A stretch of DNA of 64,000 bases, taken from the NCBI RefSeq assembly GCF_041080655.1, contig NZ_CP163525.1, positions 4,092,001-4,156,000 of the forward strand, in the 5' to 3' direction. Origin of the DNA: Streptomyces sp. CG4 (GTDB taxonomy: Bacteria; Actinomycetota; Actinomycetes; Streptomycetales; Streptomycetaceae). Below are positions 33,085 through 42,117 of this stretch, in pieces. Numbering within the stretch: the stretch's first letter is position 1; the number at the start of each line of letters is the position of its first letter. The notes beneath the pieces were generated by a model. That model saw nothing but the letters and a program-made list of their open reading frames with translations. It was not told where the DNA came from and made no database searches. A program made the position numbers and the translations under genes.

Positions 33085-33393
33085 TTACGAATGCTTGGCG
33101 ACCTGGGCCAGCTGGTGGTCCATGTGCTCGTAGGCCTTCCTCGCGTCCGTGAGGAACTTGGACAGACCGTGCAGCCCCTGGACGGTCTTCGCCGCGCCCT
33201 TGGTGAATTCCTTGATGGACTCCTCGTAGGCGCCGGAGGCCTTCTGCGTGGTGAAGCCGTTCGCTACGAGGCTCGCCACGCCCTTCTCAATGCCCTTGAG
33301 CTCCTCCTCCATATTGTGCATGGCCTTGATGAGATCACCGGCCTGCTTGTCCATGTCCGCATATGTAAGAGCTGCGTCGCCCTTGCCCGCCAT
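33085..33393 (-). CDS. WXG100-like protein without the Trp
   Basis: The 102-residue protein forms a helix-turn-helix pattern: DMDKQAGDLIKAMHNMEEELKGIEKG, a turn VANGFTTQKASGAYEESIKEF, then a second long helix. Size and layout fit the ESX/WXG100 family, but the WXG turn reads ANGF. The start at 33393 follows GGGAGGGAG. It is divergent from the EssC/EccC-type ATPase gene, 262 bp away, so it is probably a secreted substrate or partner of that system. Confidence 0.8.
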   Translation of the reverse strand: MAGKGDAALTYADMDKQAGDLIKAMHNMEEELKGIEKGVASLVANGFTTQKASGAYEESIKEFTKGAAKTVQGLHGLSKFLTDARKAYEHMDHQLAQVAKHS

Positions 33394-33655
33394 GACGGCT
33401 CCCTCCCGTTTCCGATACGCCGCAGGGCCTTCCCCCGTGGCTGACGTCGTGCGGTTCCTTTCGGCGTGCCGCCGCAAGCATCCGCACGAGCAAAGATCCT
33501 ACGGCTGGAGGGCCGTTGAGGTCACAGGGCAGTTATGCAAGGGAGTCGTGAACCAGTACACATCCCGTTGCGGCGCTGTCAGCGGGGACGGTTAAGGTCG
33601 ATTCCACTGTGTTCAGCGTTCCGGGGACAGTCTCAGCCCCACGAGGAGGACGAAC

Positions 33656-36600
33656 GTGCGCCTGAGTCTGACCGTCGTCGATCCGCTCGTCGGTGCCGCC
33701 GCCGACGTGGTGCTCGACGCCGACCCGGAGTCGACAGTGGGCGACATCACCCGGGAGCTGGCGCGGCAGGTCGGGGCCGGCCATGGCGCGGAGATCATCC
33801 CCATCGGCGGGCACCGGCAAGCCGGCGGTGCCCCCCACGCATTCGTGGACGGCTATCCCCTCGACCCGAGCGCGACCGTCGCGGGATCGCCGCTGCGGGA
33901 CGGAGCCGTCGTCAGCCTGCACGATCCGGCTGGGTGTGTGTTCGGCGAGCCCACCGGTGTGGTGGAGTTCCGCGTCATCGGCGGACCCGCGTCCGGCACC
34001 GTGCACCGGCTCGGCGTGGGACGGTACGGCATCGGCAGCGGGTCGGGCGCCCAGCTCCGCATCGACGACGGCGAACTGGCCGAACGCGCCGCGACTTTGT
34101 CCATCGCCATCGACGGCACCTGCAAGGTCACCGTCCATGACAGCGGCACGGAGCAGAGCGGCAAGGACGCAAAGGACGCCGACGACGGCCGCGGCCCCCG
34201 GCTCGACGGCAAGCCCCTCGACGGCGACACCTGGCCTCTCGGCGCTCAACTGTCCCTCGGCAACAGCCTCTTCGAGATCGTCGCCTACTCCCCGCCGGAC
34301 GCGGCCCTGAAGTGGTCGGACGACGGCGCCGGCCTCGACTACAACCGGCCCCCCCGGCTGCGCCCGCCCGAGCGCAAGACCCACTTCCGGCTGCCCACGC
34401 CGCCCAGTGAGTACGAGGCCCGGCCGCTGCCTTGGCTGATGGCACTGCTTCCGCTGGTGGGCGCCGTCGTCTCGACCATGATGTTCGGGCGCTGGTACTA
34501 CCTGATCATGGCCGTGATGAGCCCGCTCATGCTCTTCGGCAACCACTTCGTGGACAAGAAGCACGGGCGCAAGTCCCACGCGAAACAGCTCAAGGAGTAC
34601 AAGGAGCACAAGGAGCGGATCGAGCAGGACGCCCAGGACGCGCTGCGCACCGAGCGCCTCGACCGTCGTGCCGCCATCCCCGATCCGGCCGCCGTGCTCG
34701 CGTTCGGCACCGGTCCCCGTACGCGCCTGTGGGAGCGGCGTCGTACCGACGCCGACCATCTGCTGGTCCGGGTCGGCACCGGCCCGGTCCGCTCCGACGT
34801 CGTGCTCGACGACCCCGAGCAGGACGAGCACAAGCGCGAGGTCATCTGGCACATCGAGGACGCGCCGGTCGCGCTGCCGCTGAAGGATCTCGGGGTCATC
34901 GGCATCGCAGGGCCGGGCGAGTCCGCGCAGGCGCTGGGACGGTGGGCGGTCGCCCAGACCGCGGTCCTGCACAGCCCGATGGACGTGCAGTTCTACGTCC
35001 TCACGGACAACGACGCGCACACCCGATGGGACTGGGTGCGCTGGCTGCCGCACACCCGCCCCGTCGGCGGGCAGGACGTCAACGTGCTCATAGGCACCGA
35101 CTCCGAGACCGTCGGCGCCCGCGTCGGCGAGCTGACCCAACTGCTGGACGCCCGGCAGAAGGCCCTCAACGAGTCCGGGAAGCGCGGTGACGGACCGGCT
35201 TTCGCCGAGCCCGACATCGTCGTCGTTTGGGACGGATCGCGGCGACTGCGATCGTTGCCCGGTGTCGTACGGCTGCTGCGCGAAGGTCCGGCCGTCGCCG
35301 TCTACGCGATCTGCCTGGACGAGGAGGAGCGGTTCCTGCCCGGGGAGTGCCAGGGTGTCGTCGTGGCCGAGCCGCGGCGTGCCGACGATGCCGCCGCCCC
35401 GGCCGTGGCCGCCGTGGCACAGCCCCCGGCCGGTGGCTTCCCCTCCTTCCAGGCCTGGCACCAGACGGCCCAGCAGGCACACGAGACCACCGAAGAGAAC
35501 CTCCCCCTGCGACTGCGGGTCCAGCAGAGCGGTGCCCGCCGTATGACCGACGTACGGCCGGACTTCGTCTCCTCGGCCTGGTGCGTCCGGCTGTCCCGCT
35601 CGCTGTCCCCGCTGCGCGACATCAGCGGCGAGACCGAGGACTCGGCGCTGCCCTCCGCCAGCCGCCTGCTCGACGTACTGCAGCTGGAACCGCCGAGCGG
35701 CGACGCGGTCGCCGCGCGCTGGCGTATGGGCGGGCAGTCCACGATGGCCGTCGTCGGAGAGTCGTACGACGGCCCGTTCGGCATCGACATCCGGCGCGAC
35801 GGCCCGCACGGTCTCATCGCCGGTACGACCGGTTCCGGTAAGTCGGAGCTGCTGCAGACCATCGTGGCCGCGCTCGCCGTGGCCAACACCCCCGAGAACA
35901 TGACGTTCGTCCTCGTCGACTACAAGGGTGGCTCGGCGTTCAAGGACTGCGTGAAGCTGCCGCACACCGTCGGCATGGTCACCGACCTCGACGCCCATCT
36001 CGTCGAACGGGCCCTGGAGTCGCTGGGCGCCGAGCTGAAGCGACGCGAGCACATCCTGGCCGCGGTCGAGATCAAGGACATCGAGGACTACCAGGATTTC
36101 GTACGGCGGAATCCGTCCCATGCGCCCCTGCCCCGGCTCCTCATCGTCATCGACGAGTTCGCGTCCATGGTCCGCGATCTACCCGACTTCGTCACGGGTC
36201 TGGTCAACATCGCGCAGCGTGGCCGGTCTCTCGGCATTCACCTCCTGCTGGCCACGCAGCGGCCCAGCGGTGTCGTCTCGCCCGAGATCCGCGCCAACAC
36301 CAACCTGCGTATCGCGCTGCGTGTGACCGACGCCGGTGAGTCGTCGGACGTCATCGACGCGCCCGACGCCGGCCACATCAGCAAGAGCACCCCCGGACGC
36401 GCCTATGTCCGGCTCGGCCACGCCTCCCTCATCCCCTTCCAGTCGGGCCGGGTCGGTGGCCGCCGCCCGGGCGCTGCCGACCCGCAGACGCTCGCCCCGT
36501 GGGCCGGGCAGCTCGCCTGGCAGGACCTGGGGCGGGCGACGCTGCAGAAGCCGAAGTCCGAGGCGCGCGAGGACGACGAGATCACCGACCTCAAGGTGTT

Positions 36601-38245
36601 GGTGGACGCCGTACTGGAGGCCAACCGGGCGCTGGCCATCCCGGCTCAGCACTCCCCGTGGCTGCCCGCCCTGGAGGAGACGCTGCTGCTGGACGACGTC
36701 CCGGCGGTGCGCGGCGAGGGCGCTCTGCCGGCCGCGCCGTACGGCGTGGCGGATCTGCCGGCCGACCAGGCCCGGCGCCCGGTGGTCGTCGACTTCGCCG
36801 GCTTCGGGCACCTGCTGATCGCAGGCGCCCCGCGCAGCGGCCGCTCACAGGTGCTGCGCACCATCGCCGGTTCACTGGCGCGGACCCTGTCGTGCGGCGA
36901 CGTCCATCTGTACGGCATCGACTGCGGCAACGGCGCGCTCAACGCACTCACCCGGTTGCCGCACTGCGGTGCGGTCGTCGGCCGTAACCAACTGGAGCGC
37001 ATTGTCCGCCTCTTCACGCGGATTTCCGGCGAACTGACCCGTCGGCAGGACCTGTTCGCGGAACAGGGCTTCGCCGACATCGGCGAACAGCGGAGCGCCG
37101 TGCCGGAGGGCGAGCGGCTGCCGCACATCGTGGTGCTCCTCGACCGCTGGGAGGGCTGGCTGCCCACGCTCGGCGAGTACAACCACGGCGAGCTCACAGA
37201 CGAGTTGATGGCGATGATGCGCGAGGGCGCGAGTGTCGGCATCCACATAGTGATCACCGGTGACCGTCAGCTGCTGTCGGGCCGGATCGCCTCGCTGACA
37301 GAGGACAAGTACGGTCTGCGCCTCGCCGACCGCGGTGACTTCTCGATGCTGGACATCAACGCGCGCAAGGTTCCCGAGGAGATCCCGCCCGGCCGCGCGT
37401 TCCGGGCCGAGACGGCCGCGGAGACCCAGTTCGCGCTGCTCTCCGAGGACACCACCGGTCAGGGCCAGGCGGCCGCGCTGGTCGCCATCGGCGAGGCGGC
37501 GGCCGCACGGGACGCCGAGGTGCCGCGCTCGCTACGCCCCTTCCGGGTCGACGTGCTGCCCAGCCGGATTTCCTTCGCGGACGCCTGGGCGATGCGCGAC
37601 ACCGCGACGAGCGCCTCACCGCTGTGGTCGCTGGTGGGCGTCGGCGGCGACGAACTCACCGCCTTCGGCCCCGACCTCGCCCAAGGTGTTCCGGCGTTCG
37701 TGATCGGCGGCCCGGCCAAGTCCGGGCGCAGCACGGTCCTGTTGTCCATGGCGCGCTCCTACCTCGAGCAGGGCGTACGGCTGGTCCTCGCGGCACCGCG
37801 CCCGTCCCCGCTGCGCGAACTTGAGGGTCAGGAGGGCGTGCTGCAGGTCTTCACGGGCCGTGACATCGACGAGGACGAGCTGGAGGAAGCCATCGGCTCG
37901 GCCGGACCCGAGCAGCCCGTCGTCGTCCTGGTCGACGACGCGGAGGTGCTGGACGACTGCGACGCCGAGGATGTCTTCAAGCGCATAGTCGAACGGGGCG
38001 TCGAGCAGGGCCTGGCCGTCGTCATCGCCGGTGACGAGGAGGAGATCTGTGACGGCTTCTCCGGCTGGCAGGTCGACATGAAGAAGGCCCGGCGCGGCAT
38101 CCTGCTGTCGCCGCAGGACACCTCTGCCGGCGAGCTGATCGGCATCCGTACGACGCGGAGCATGGTCGGCGGTCCCATCACGCCGGGCAGGGGGATGCTG
38201 CACCTGGGCAGCGGGACGCATGTGACGGTCACGACGCCGCTGTAA
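33656..38245 (+). CDS. Type VII secretion FtsK/SpoIIIE ATPase, EssC/EccC type, with FHA domain
   Basis: The 1529-residue protein has an N-terminal ubiquitin-like/FHA part (about 1-220), a tight pair of membrane segments (about 258-298) and three FtsK-type ATPase modules. Walker A of module 1 is intact (GTTGSGKS, 723-730, with LLIVIDEFA as Walker B). Modules 2 and 3 have GAPRSGRS (1057-1064) and GPAKSGRS (1352-1359) with Arg for the Lys, so they are probably inactive regulators. The FHA-bearing layout and length resemble Firmicutes EssC more than mycobacterial EccC. GTG 33656 follows GAGGAGG. No EccB, EccD, EccE or mycosin gene is in the window. Confidence 0.92.
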   Translation: MRLSLTVVDPLVGAAADVVLDADPESTVGDITRELARQVGAGHGAEIIPIGGHRQAGGAPHAFVDGYPLDPSATVAGSPLRDGAVVSLHDPAGCVFGEPTGVVEFRVIGGPASGTVHRLGVGRYGIGSGSGAQLRIDDGELAERAATLSIAIDGTCKVTVHDSGTEQSGKDAKDADDGRGPRLDGKPLDGDTWPLGAQLSLGNSLFEIVAYSPPDAALKWSDDGAGLDYNRPPRLRPPERKTHFRLPTPPSEYEARPLPWLMALLPLVGAVVSTMMFGRWYYLIMAVMSPLMLFGNHFVDKKHGRKSHAKQLKEYKEHKERIEQDAQDALRTERLDRRAAIPDPAAVLAFGTGPRTRLWERRRTDADHLLVRVGTGPVRSDVVLDDPEQDEHKREVIWHIEDAPVALPLKDLGVIGIAGPGESAQALGRWAVAQTAVLHSPMDVQFYVLTDNDAHTRWDWVRWLPHTRPVGGQDVNVLIGTDSETVGARVGELTQLLDARQKALNESGKRGDGPAFAEPDIVVVWDGSRRLRSLPGVVRLLREGPAVAVYAICLDEEERFLPGECQGVVVAEPRRADDAAAPAVAAVAQPPAGGFPSFQAWHQTAQQAHETTEENLPLRLRVQQSGARRMTDVRPDFVSSAWCVRLSRSLSPLRDISGETEDSALPSASRLLDVLQLEPPSGDAVAARWRMGGQSTMAVVGESYDGPFGIDIRRDGPHGLIAGTTGSGKSELLQTIVAALAVANTPENMTFVLVDYKGGSAFKDCVKLPHTVGMVTDLDAHLVERALESLGAELKRREHILAAVEIKDIEDYQDFVRRNPSHAPLPRLLIVIDEFASMVRDLPDFVTGLVNIAQRGRSLGIHLLLATQRPSGVVSPEIRANTNLRIALRVTDAGESSDVIDAPDAGHISKSTPGRAYVRLGHASLIPFQSGRVGGRRPGAADPQTLAPWAGQLAWQDLGRATLQKPKSEAREDDEITDLKVLVDAVLEANRALAIPAQHSPWLPALEETLLLDDVPAVRGEGALPAAPYGVADLPADQARRPVVVDFAGFGHLLIAGAPRSGRSQVLRTIAGSLARTLSCGDVHLYGIDCGNGALNALTRLPHCGAVVGRNQLERIVRLFTRISGELTRRQDLFAEQGFADIGEQRSAVPEGERLPHIVVLLDRWEGWLPTLGEYNHGELTDELMAMMREGASVGIHIVITGDRQLLSGRIASLTEDKYGLRLADRGDFSMLDINARKVPEEIPPGRAFRAETAAETQFALLSEDTTGQGQAAALVAIGEAAAARDAEVPRSLRPFRVDVLPSRISFADAWAMRDTATSASPLWSLVGVGGDELTAFGPDLAQGVPAFVIGGPAKSGRSTVLLSMARSYLEQGVRLVLAAPRPSPLRELEGQEGVLQVFTGRDIDEDELEEAIGSAGPEQPVVVLVDDAEVLDDCDAEDVFKRIVERGVEQGLAVVIAGDEEEICDGFSGWQVDMKKARRGILLSPQDTSAGELIGIRTTRSMVGGPITPGRGMLHLGSGTHVTVTTPL

Positions 38246-38332
38246 GGGCAGGAAGAGCAGGAGGAAACAGACCGCGGTTCCGCGACGGACATCGTGACCC
38301 GATTCCTCAAACTGACCATCTAGAACATGGTG

Positions 38333-38962
38333 TTACTGGCCGTCGTAGACGGTGAGTTCACGCGCGAAAGCGTCGAGCGCGGGTAGCGCCGCGTAGAGCC
38401 TGCCCAACTCATTTGTCATGGCGATGAGTTGGACGTCGATCGGAGTATCACCGGCACGCCAGTGGTAGCCCACGACTCCGAGGAAGGGGGCGACGTTCGC
38501 AGCGTCGTCGTCGCCGTCGTCCGGCTGAAGGGCAACGCCGTACAGGCTGCGGGTCCCCCGGCCGAGGTGTTCGCTGGTGAACTCCTCCTCCACATCGGCT
38601 TTCCCGAGCCGCTCAGCTGGGGCACGCCCGGAGTCGGGCACCGGCCAGAAGCCGACGAAGACCGGTACAGGCGGACGTGTGGGTTCCGGCCAGTACAGAT
38701 AGTGCAGGTGGGCGGGAAACAATCCGGGAAGCTTGTCGTAATCGTCGCGGATCTGGTCGGCTATCCGGGCGCGTAGATCCCCGGGCACGTCGTTGTCGCC
38801 GGCGTACGCGCGCTGCCTGGCGCCGAGGACGTCGGCCACGTCCTCGGCGTACGCGGACGCGTCTGGCCAGTCGGTGCCGGTGAAGTCCATGGGAAGCGGG
38901 ACAAAATCAGATGTGGGGTCATCCGCCGACCCGAACCCCGCGTCGTACGTGGGAGTTGTCAT
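38333..38962 (-). CDS. Unrecognised protein, last gene of the type VII-like operon
   Basis: This 209-residue soluble, acidic protein has no signal peptide or membrane segment. It has YAEDVADVLGARQRAYAGDN, then PAHLHYLYWPEPTRPPVPVFVGFWPVPDS and GVVGYHWRAGDTPIDVQLIAM. The start at 38962 overlaps the upstream gene by 4 bp. Its position at the end of the operon next to the EssC-like ATPase suggests a chaperone or immunity-type role, but nothing in the sequence decides this. Confidence 0.75.
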   Translation of the reverse strand: MTTPTYDAGFGSADDPTSDFVPLPMDFTGTDWPDASAYAEDVADVLGARQRAYAGDNDVPGDLRARIADQIRDDYDKLPGLFPAHLHYLYWPEPTRPPVPVFVGFWPVPDSGRAPAERLGKADVEEEFTSEHLGRGTRSLYGVALQPDDGDDDAANVAPFLGVVGYHWRAGDTPIDVQLIAMTNELGRLYAALPALDAFARELTVYDGQ

Positions 38963-39591
38963 CGCGTACTCCAACGGAGCGTGGTCATGACGGCGTCGAA
39001 GAGTTCGACGAGGACCGAGGAGATCTCCCCCTCGGGATCCTCGGCGGTGACGGTCGAGAAGGCCACGGCGAGCCACAGGACCGGATCGCCCGGCACGGGT
39101 ACCTGGTACTCGACGCGCCGTGAAGGGAACTCGGCGCCTTGGGCCGGGTCGGCGGGCGCGGTGATCTCCGTGCGCACGGCCGAGACGCCGCCGATCTCCA
39201 CGATCCGCCTGCCCGGCTCGGACGAGGCGAGGAACAGGGCGAGTTCGGACGGGTCGACGTCATCCGCGCCGTCGGTGCGGAACTCGGCCACCAGGAACGA
39301 GGCGGGGAGGGCGATGCCGTGGACGAGTTCCACGGGTAGGTAGAGATCGAGGCCGTGGTCCGCACGGGCCTTGGCAATCTGTTCGCCCAGCTGTGCTTCA
39401 AGGTCACGCCGGTAGGTGAAGACCTCGTCACGGGGCAGTCCCGCGAAGGAACGGTCGAGGATGCGGCGTACGGCGCCCTCGGTTCCGTAACGCAGGGGAA
39501 TGCGGGCCCAGCCGGGCGGCAGGACGAGGGTGTAGGTGTTGGGCGGTTGCACGAGGGAATCGTCAGCGGTGGCCATCGGCGGCCTGCTCAT
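38959..39591 (-). CDS. Unrecognised soluble protein of the type VII-like operon
   Basis: The 210-residue protein has YTLVLPPGWARIPLRYGTE near the start, a helical middle (RRDLEAQLGEQIAKARADHGLDLYLP) and a C-terminal β-rich part ending SSVLVELFDAVMTTLRW. There is no signal or membrane segment. The start is 39591 or the ATG at 39576; both overlap the membrane protein gene. The overlaps on both sides show co-translation with the operon. The family is not recognised; an EspG-like chaperone role is only a guess. Confidence 0.75.
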   Translation of the reverse strand: MSRPPMATADDSLVQPPNTYTLVLPPGWARIPLRYGTEGAVRRILDRSFAGLPRDEVFTYRRDLEAQLGEQIAKARADHGLDLYLPVELVHGIALPASFLVAEFRTDGADDVDPSELALFLASSEPGRRIVEIGGVSAVRTEITAPADPAQGAEFPSRRVEYQVPVPGDPVLWLAVAFSTVTAEDPEGEISSVLVELFDAVMTTLRWSTR

Positions 39592-40153
39592 TCTTTCCGG
39601 AAGCCTTTCGGGCGGCGCGGCGGCGGGTTACGGAGCCGTGGATGAGGACGGCGAGGGAGGCTCCTGACGCGGCGAAGCCGATCCACAGCAGAGCCGGAAC
39701 CCATGCGGCCTTACTGATGAACGTCGAGCCGGTGTACTGCGAGTACAGTGTGAAGCCGGTGACAGCCGAGTTCAGCAGGGCGACAAGCCAGAAGTGCACT
39801 GGCGGGGCGGGGCGCGCGAATGCCAGCGGCACCGAACTGTCGATCACACCCTTGTGCGCGTTGCGCAGCAAGTAGCCTGGAAAGCCCTTCGCCTGCCCCG
39901 GCATGGGACCAGGATCACGCTTGAGCAACTCAGGGGCGTGCCACATAACCGTGGCAGGCAGTGTAGTGATCCAGCAGAGGGTCCAACCGCCCAGGAAGAG
40001 CACTGCCAGGACAATTGTCGGTGTGAACACCGTGACGGCCAGCGTCATCACACCGCACCAGGCCCAGAAGGCCAGGAACCCTCCAGTGAGCAGGGAATAC
40101 GCATATACCCGGATCAGTGGCGGGAGTGTGCGAGTACCGGACGCGGTCACCAT
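39563..40153 (-). CDS. Multi-pass membrane protein of the type VII-like operon
   Basis: The 196-residue protein has about four membrane segments: two near residues 17-65 (LTGGFLAFWAWCGVMTLAVTVF, IVLAVLFLGGWTLCWITTL) and two near 120-175. A basic cytoplasmic tail (RRRAARKASGK) follows. The chosen ATG at 40153 overlaps the preceding stop by 7 bp. An upstream in-frame ATG (40198) would overlap the upstream gene by about 50 bp and is less likely. It could be the membrane component that meets the EssC-like ATPase. Confidence 0.78.
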   Translation of the reverse strand: MVTASGTRTLPPLIRVYAYSLLTGGFLAFWAWCGVMTLAVTVFTPTIVLAVLFLGGWTLCWITTLPATVMWHAPELLKRDPGPMPGQAKGFPGYLLRNAHKGVIDSSVPLAFARPAPPVHFWLVALLNSAVTGFTLYSQYTGSTFISKAAWVPALLWIGFAASGASLAVLIHGSVTRRRAARKASGKNEQAADGHR

Positions 40154-41553
40154 GTCGAGCCCGTTTCCACTGTGGCCCCGTTCTTGAGGTCCGTCCATGA
40201 ATTTGTACCACTGCCACCGAAACGTCCGCTGACGTACGGCTCCGTCATGCCGACGACTTTATCGAATGTGTCCGCGCCGGTTCCCGCGGCAAAAGCGGCC
40301 TGGCTGACCCGCAGAGCCCCGCCCCCCTTTGCAAGCCGCGCCGCGATGTCCGGTGAGTCGGGGAACCGGGAGGCCGCTTCCCCGAAGAACGACTTGTACG
40401 CGGCCGCGTCGGGCCCGCCCGCCTTGAGGCTGTCAAGGAAGCCGGGCTCGAACTCCTTGCCCGCGAGTGCCTTGGCATCGGAGATCGCCGACTTCTTCGC
40501 CGCCCACATCGCCTTGCTCGTCTTGCTCATGAGCTGCTGGCCCTTGAGGTAGTCCTGGCTGCCTTTGGTCGCCGTTCTGACCAGTCGGCCGGCCAGTGCC
40601 CTCTCCGTCGACTTGGCCGCCGATCGATAGGCCGCCTGTCCGAGCTTCCCGGCGCCGCCGCGCAGCGCGCCCCGCAGACCGGCCGCCGCTGTCTCCAGGC
40701 CCTTGCTCGCCACCTTTCCTGCGCCGAAGGTGAGGAGTCCGACCACATCGAGCCCGACGTCGACCCAGTTGCCCTGGCCCGCCAGAGCGAGCGCGGTGTG
40801 GGTGAGCAGCGTCCCCGCCATGAAGCCGAAGGCGATCCATCCGATGATGTTGACTCCGGGAATGAACAGCGAGATCACCGCGAGGGCCGTGGCCACCCAG
40901 GACAGCGCATTGGCAAGGTCGTTGAAGAACCGGGCGTGCTTCGCCATGAAGTTCTTGAACTTGTCCCAGCCCTTGTCGTGCAGCCCGTCCTTGCTGATGG
41001 CCCGCCTGATCTTCCCGGCCCAGTGCCCAGCCCGCTCGTTACGGTGGCCAGTCGCCTTGTTCAGCTTGGTCCGAGCCGCGCTCAGGTCTCCTTGGGCACC
41101 CTCCAGGGCCTTCTTCCGCGCCGTCTCAGCGGACCGTTCCGCCTCGGTCAGCTTGTGGTCCGGATCGGGCTTCCGTCCGGGAGTCTGGTGCGGCGGCTGG
41201 TGCGCGTCGATGCGTCGCTGGGCGTCCTTGGCATCCTGAAGCGCGTCGTCGGCCTGCTTCTGGCAGTACTCCAAGTCGTCGGCCCAGTGCCCGAGATAGC
41301 CCGAGACATGGTCGTAACGATGGTGGGTCTTGGCGAGCCGTCCGGACAGTTCGTCCGCCTTGTCGCGCAACGCGCCCGCGTACTCGCCCTTGAGCTCGCT
41401 CGTGTCCCGGCTGATCGAGTTGAGGCGGTCGACCTGCTCACTGATCATCTTCGCCAGCTTGCCGAGCCGTGTGGACTCGTCCCGGATGTCGTGCACGTCG
41501 CCGGGGACCGGGTCTTCCTCCGCCAGCGGACTCCAGTCGGTGGGTCGGGCCAT
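40147..41553 (-). CDS. Large helical type VII substrate-like protein
   Basis: The 468-residue protein has an N-terminal coiled-coil-like domain of about 200 residues (SEQVDRLNSISRDTSELKG, ALRDKADELSGRLAKTHHRY), a hydrophobic pair near 215-265 (ALAVISLFIPGVNIIGWIAF) and an Ala/Gly/Lys-rich C-terminal half without a recognised toxin motif. The N-terminus (DWSPLAEEDPVPGDVHDI) resembles putative type VII-secreted proteins of Streptomyces. It follows the WXG100-like gene by 12 bp. It is likely secreted by or assembled with the neighbouring ATPase. Confidence 0.75.
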   Translation of the reverse strand: MARPTDWSPLAEEDPVPGDVHDIRDESTRLGKLAKMISEQVDRLNSISRDTSELKGEYAGALRDKADELSGRLAKTHHRYDHVSGYLGHWADDLEYCQKQADDALQDAKDAQRRIDAHQPPHQTPGRKPDPDHKLTEAERSAETARKKALEGAQGDLSAARTKLNKATGHRNERAGHWAGKIRRAISKDGLHDKGWDKFKNFMAKHARFFNDLANALSWVATALAVISLFIPGVNIIGWIAFGFMAGTLLTHTALALAGQGNWVDVGLDVVGLLTFGAGKVASKGLETAAAGLRGALRGGAGKLGQAAYRSAAKSTERALAGRLVRTATKGSQDYLKGQQLMSKTSKAMWAAKKSAISDAKALAGKEFEPGFLDSLKAGGPDAAAYKSFFGEAASRFPDSPDIAARLAKGGGALRVSQAAFAAGTGADTFDKVVGMTEPYVSGRFGGSGTNSWTDLKNGATVETGSTW

Positions 41554-41565
41554 CGGCTCAGTTCC

Positions 41566-41859
41566 TCACTTCTTGCCCTTGGGTTTCGTTGCCTTCTCGA
41601 GTCCGTGGTCGAGATTCGTGAAACCTTCGTGGCATTTCTGTGTCAACTCGCCCACGGTCTTAATGGAATCGAGCAACTGCTTGCGGTGGTAGTCCCAATT
41701 GTCCGCGAACTGACCCATGGCACCGGCGATCTCACTCGAACCCCACACACGCTTGAGGTCCTTCTGGTGCTGATCGGTGTGCTCGAACTCGTACTGGATC
41801 TTCTTGAGGCTCTTGGCCGACTTCAGCAGCAGAGCGTCGTTCACTACGAGATCAGTCAT
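41566..41859 (-). CDS. WXG100-like protein, first gene of the type VII-like operon
   Basis: The 97-residue helical protein has a WG turn (KRVWGSSEIAGAMGQFADNW) between two long helices (LLLKSAKSLKKIQYEFEHTD and KQLLDSIKTVGELTQKCHEGF), as in ESX-type proteins. The start at 41859 has GGGGGC upstream; an earlier in-frame ATG at 41892 would add 11 residues. It opens the operon that runs toward the EssC-like ATPase gene. Confidence 0.82.
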   Translation of the reverse strand: MTDLVVNDALLLKSAKSLKKIQYEFEHTDQHQKDLKRVWGSSEIAGAMGQFADNWDYHRKQLLDSIKTVGELTQKCHEGFTNLDHGLEKATKPKGKK

Positions 41860-42117
41860 GGCAGGAGCCCCCACTGCCCCTAGGATATCCACCTCTTGGG
41901 ATCACCCGCATCAGCCGTTGACCCACATGGGCCCCCTCCCCCGCAGAAACAATCATTCCCGTGTAGCACGCTACAACAGCGGCCGGGGAGAGTACCCACG
42001 ACCCCGCGCGCCGTCTACCGCCACATTCGGCATACCCGGAAGGCGGCGTGACCTATGAGACAAAGTGGATCAACACAGGGTCATCCATGGCGCACCACGG
42101 ATGGCACCCAAAGACGG

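Noticed and set aside
33533..36121. Open frame of about 860 codons antisense to the EssC-type ATPase gene
   Set aside because: The ATPase frame has clear motifs and a good start. The antisense frame has none, and its composition is that of a shadow frame.
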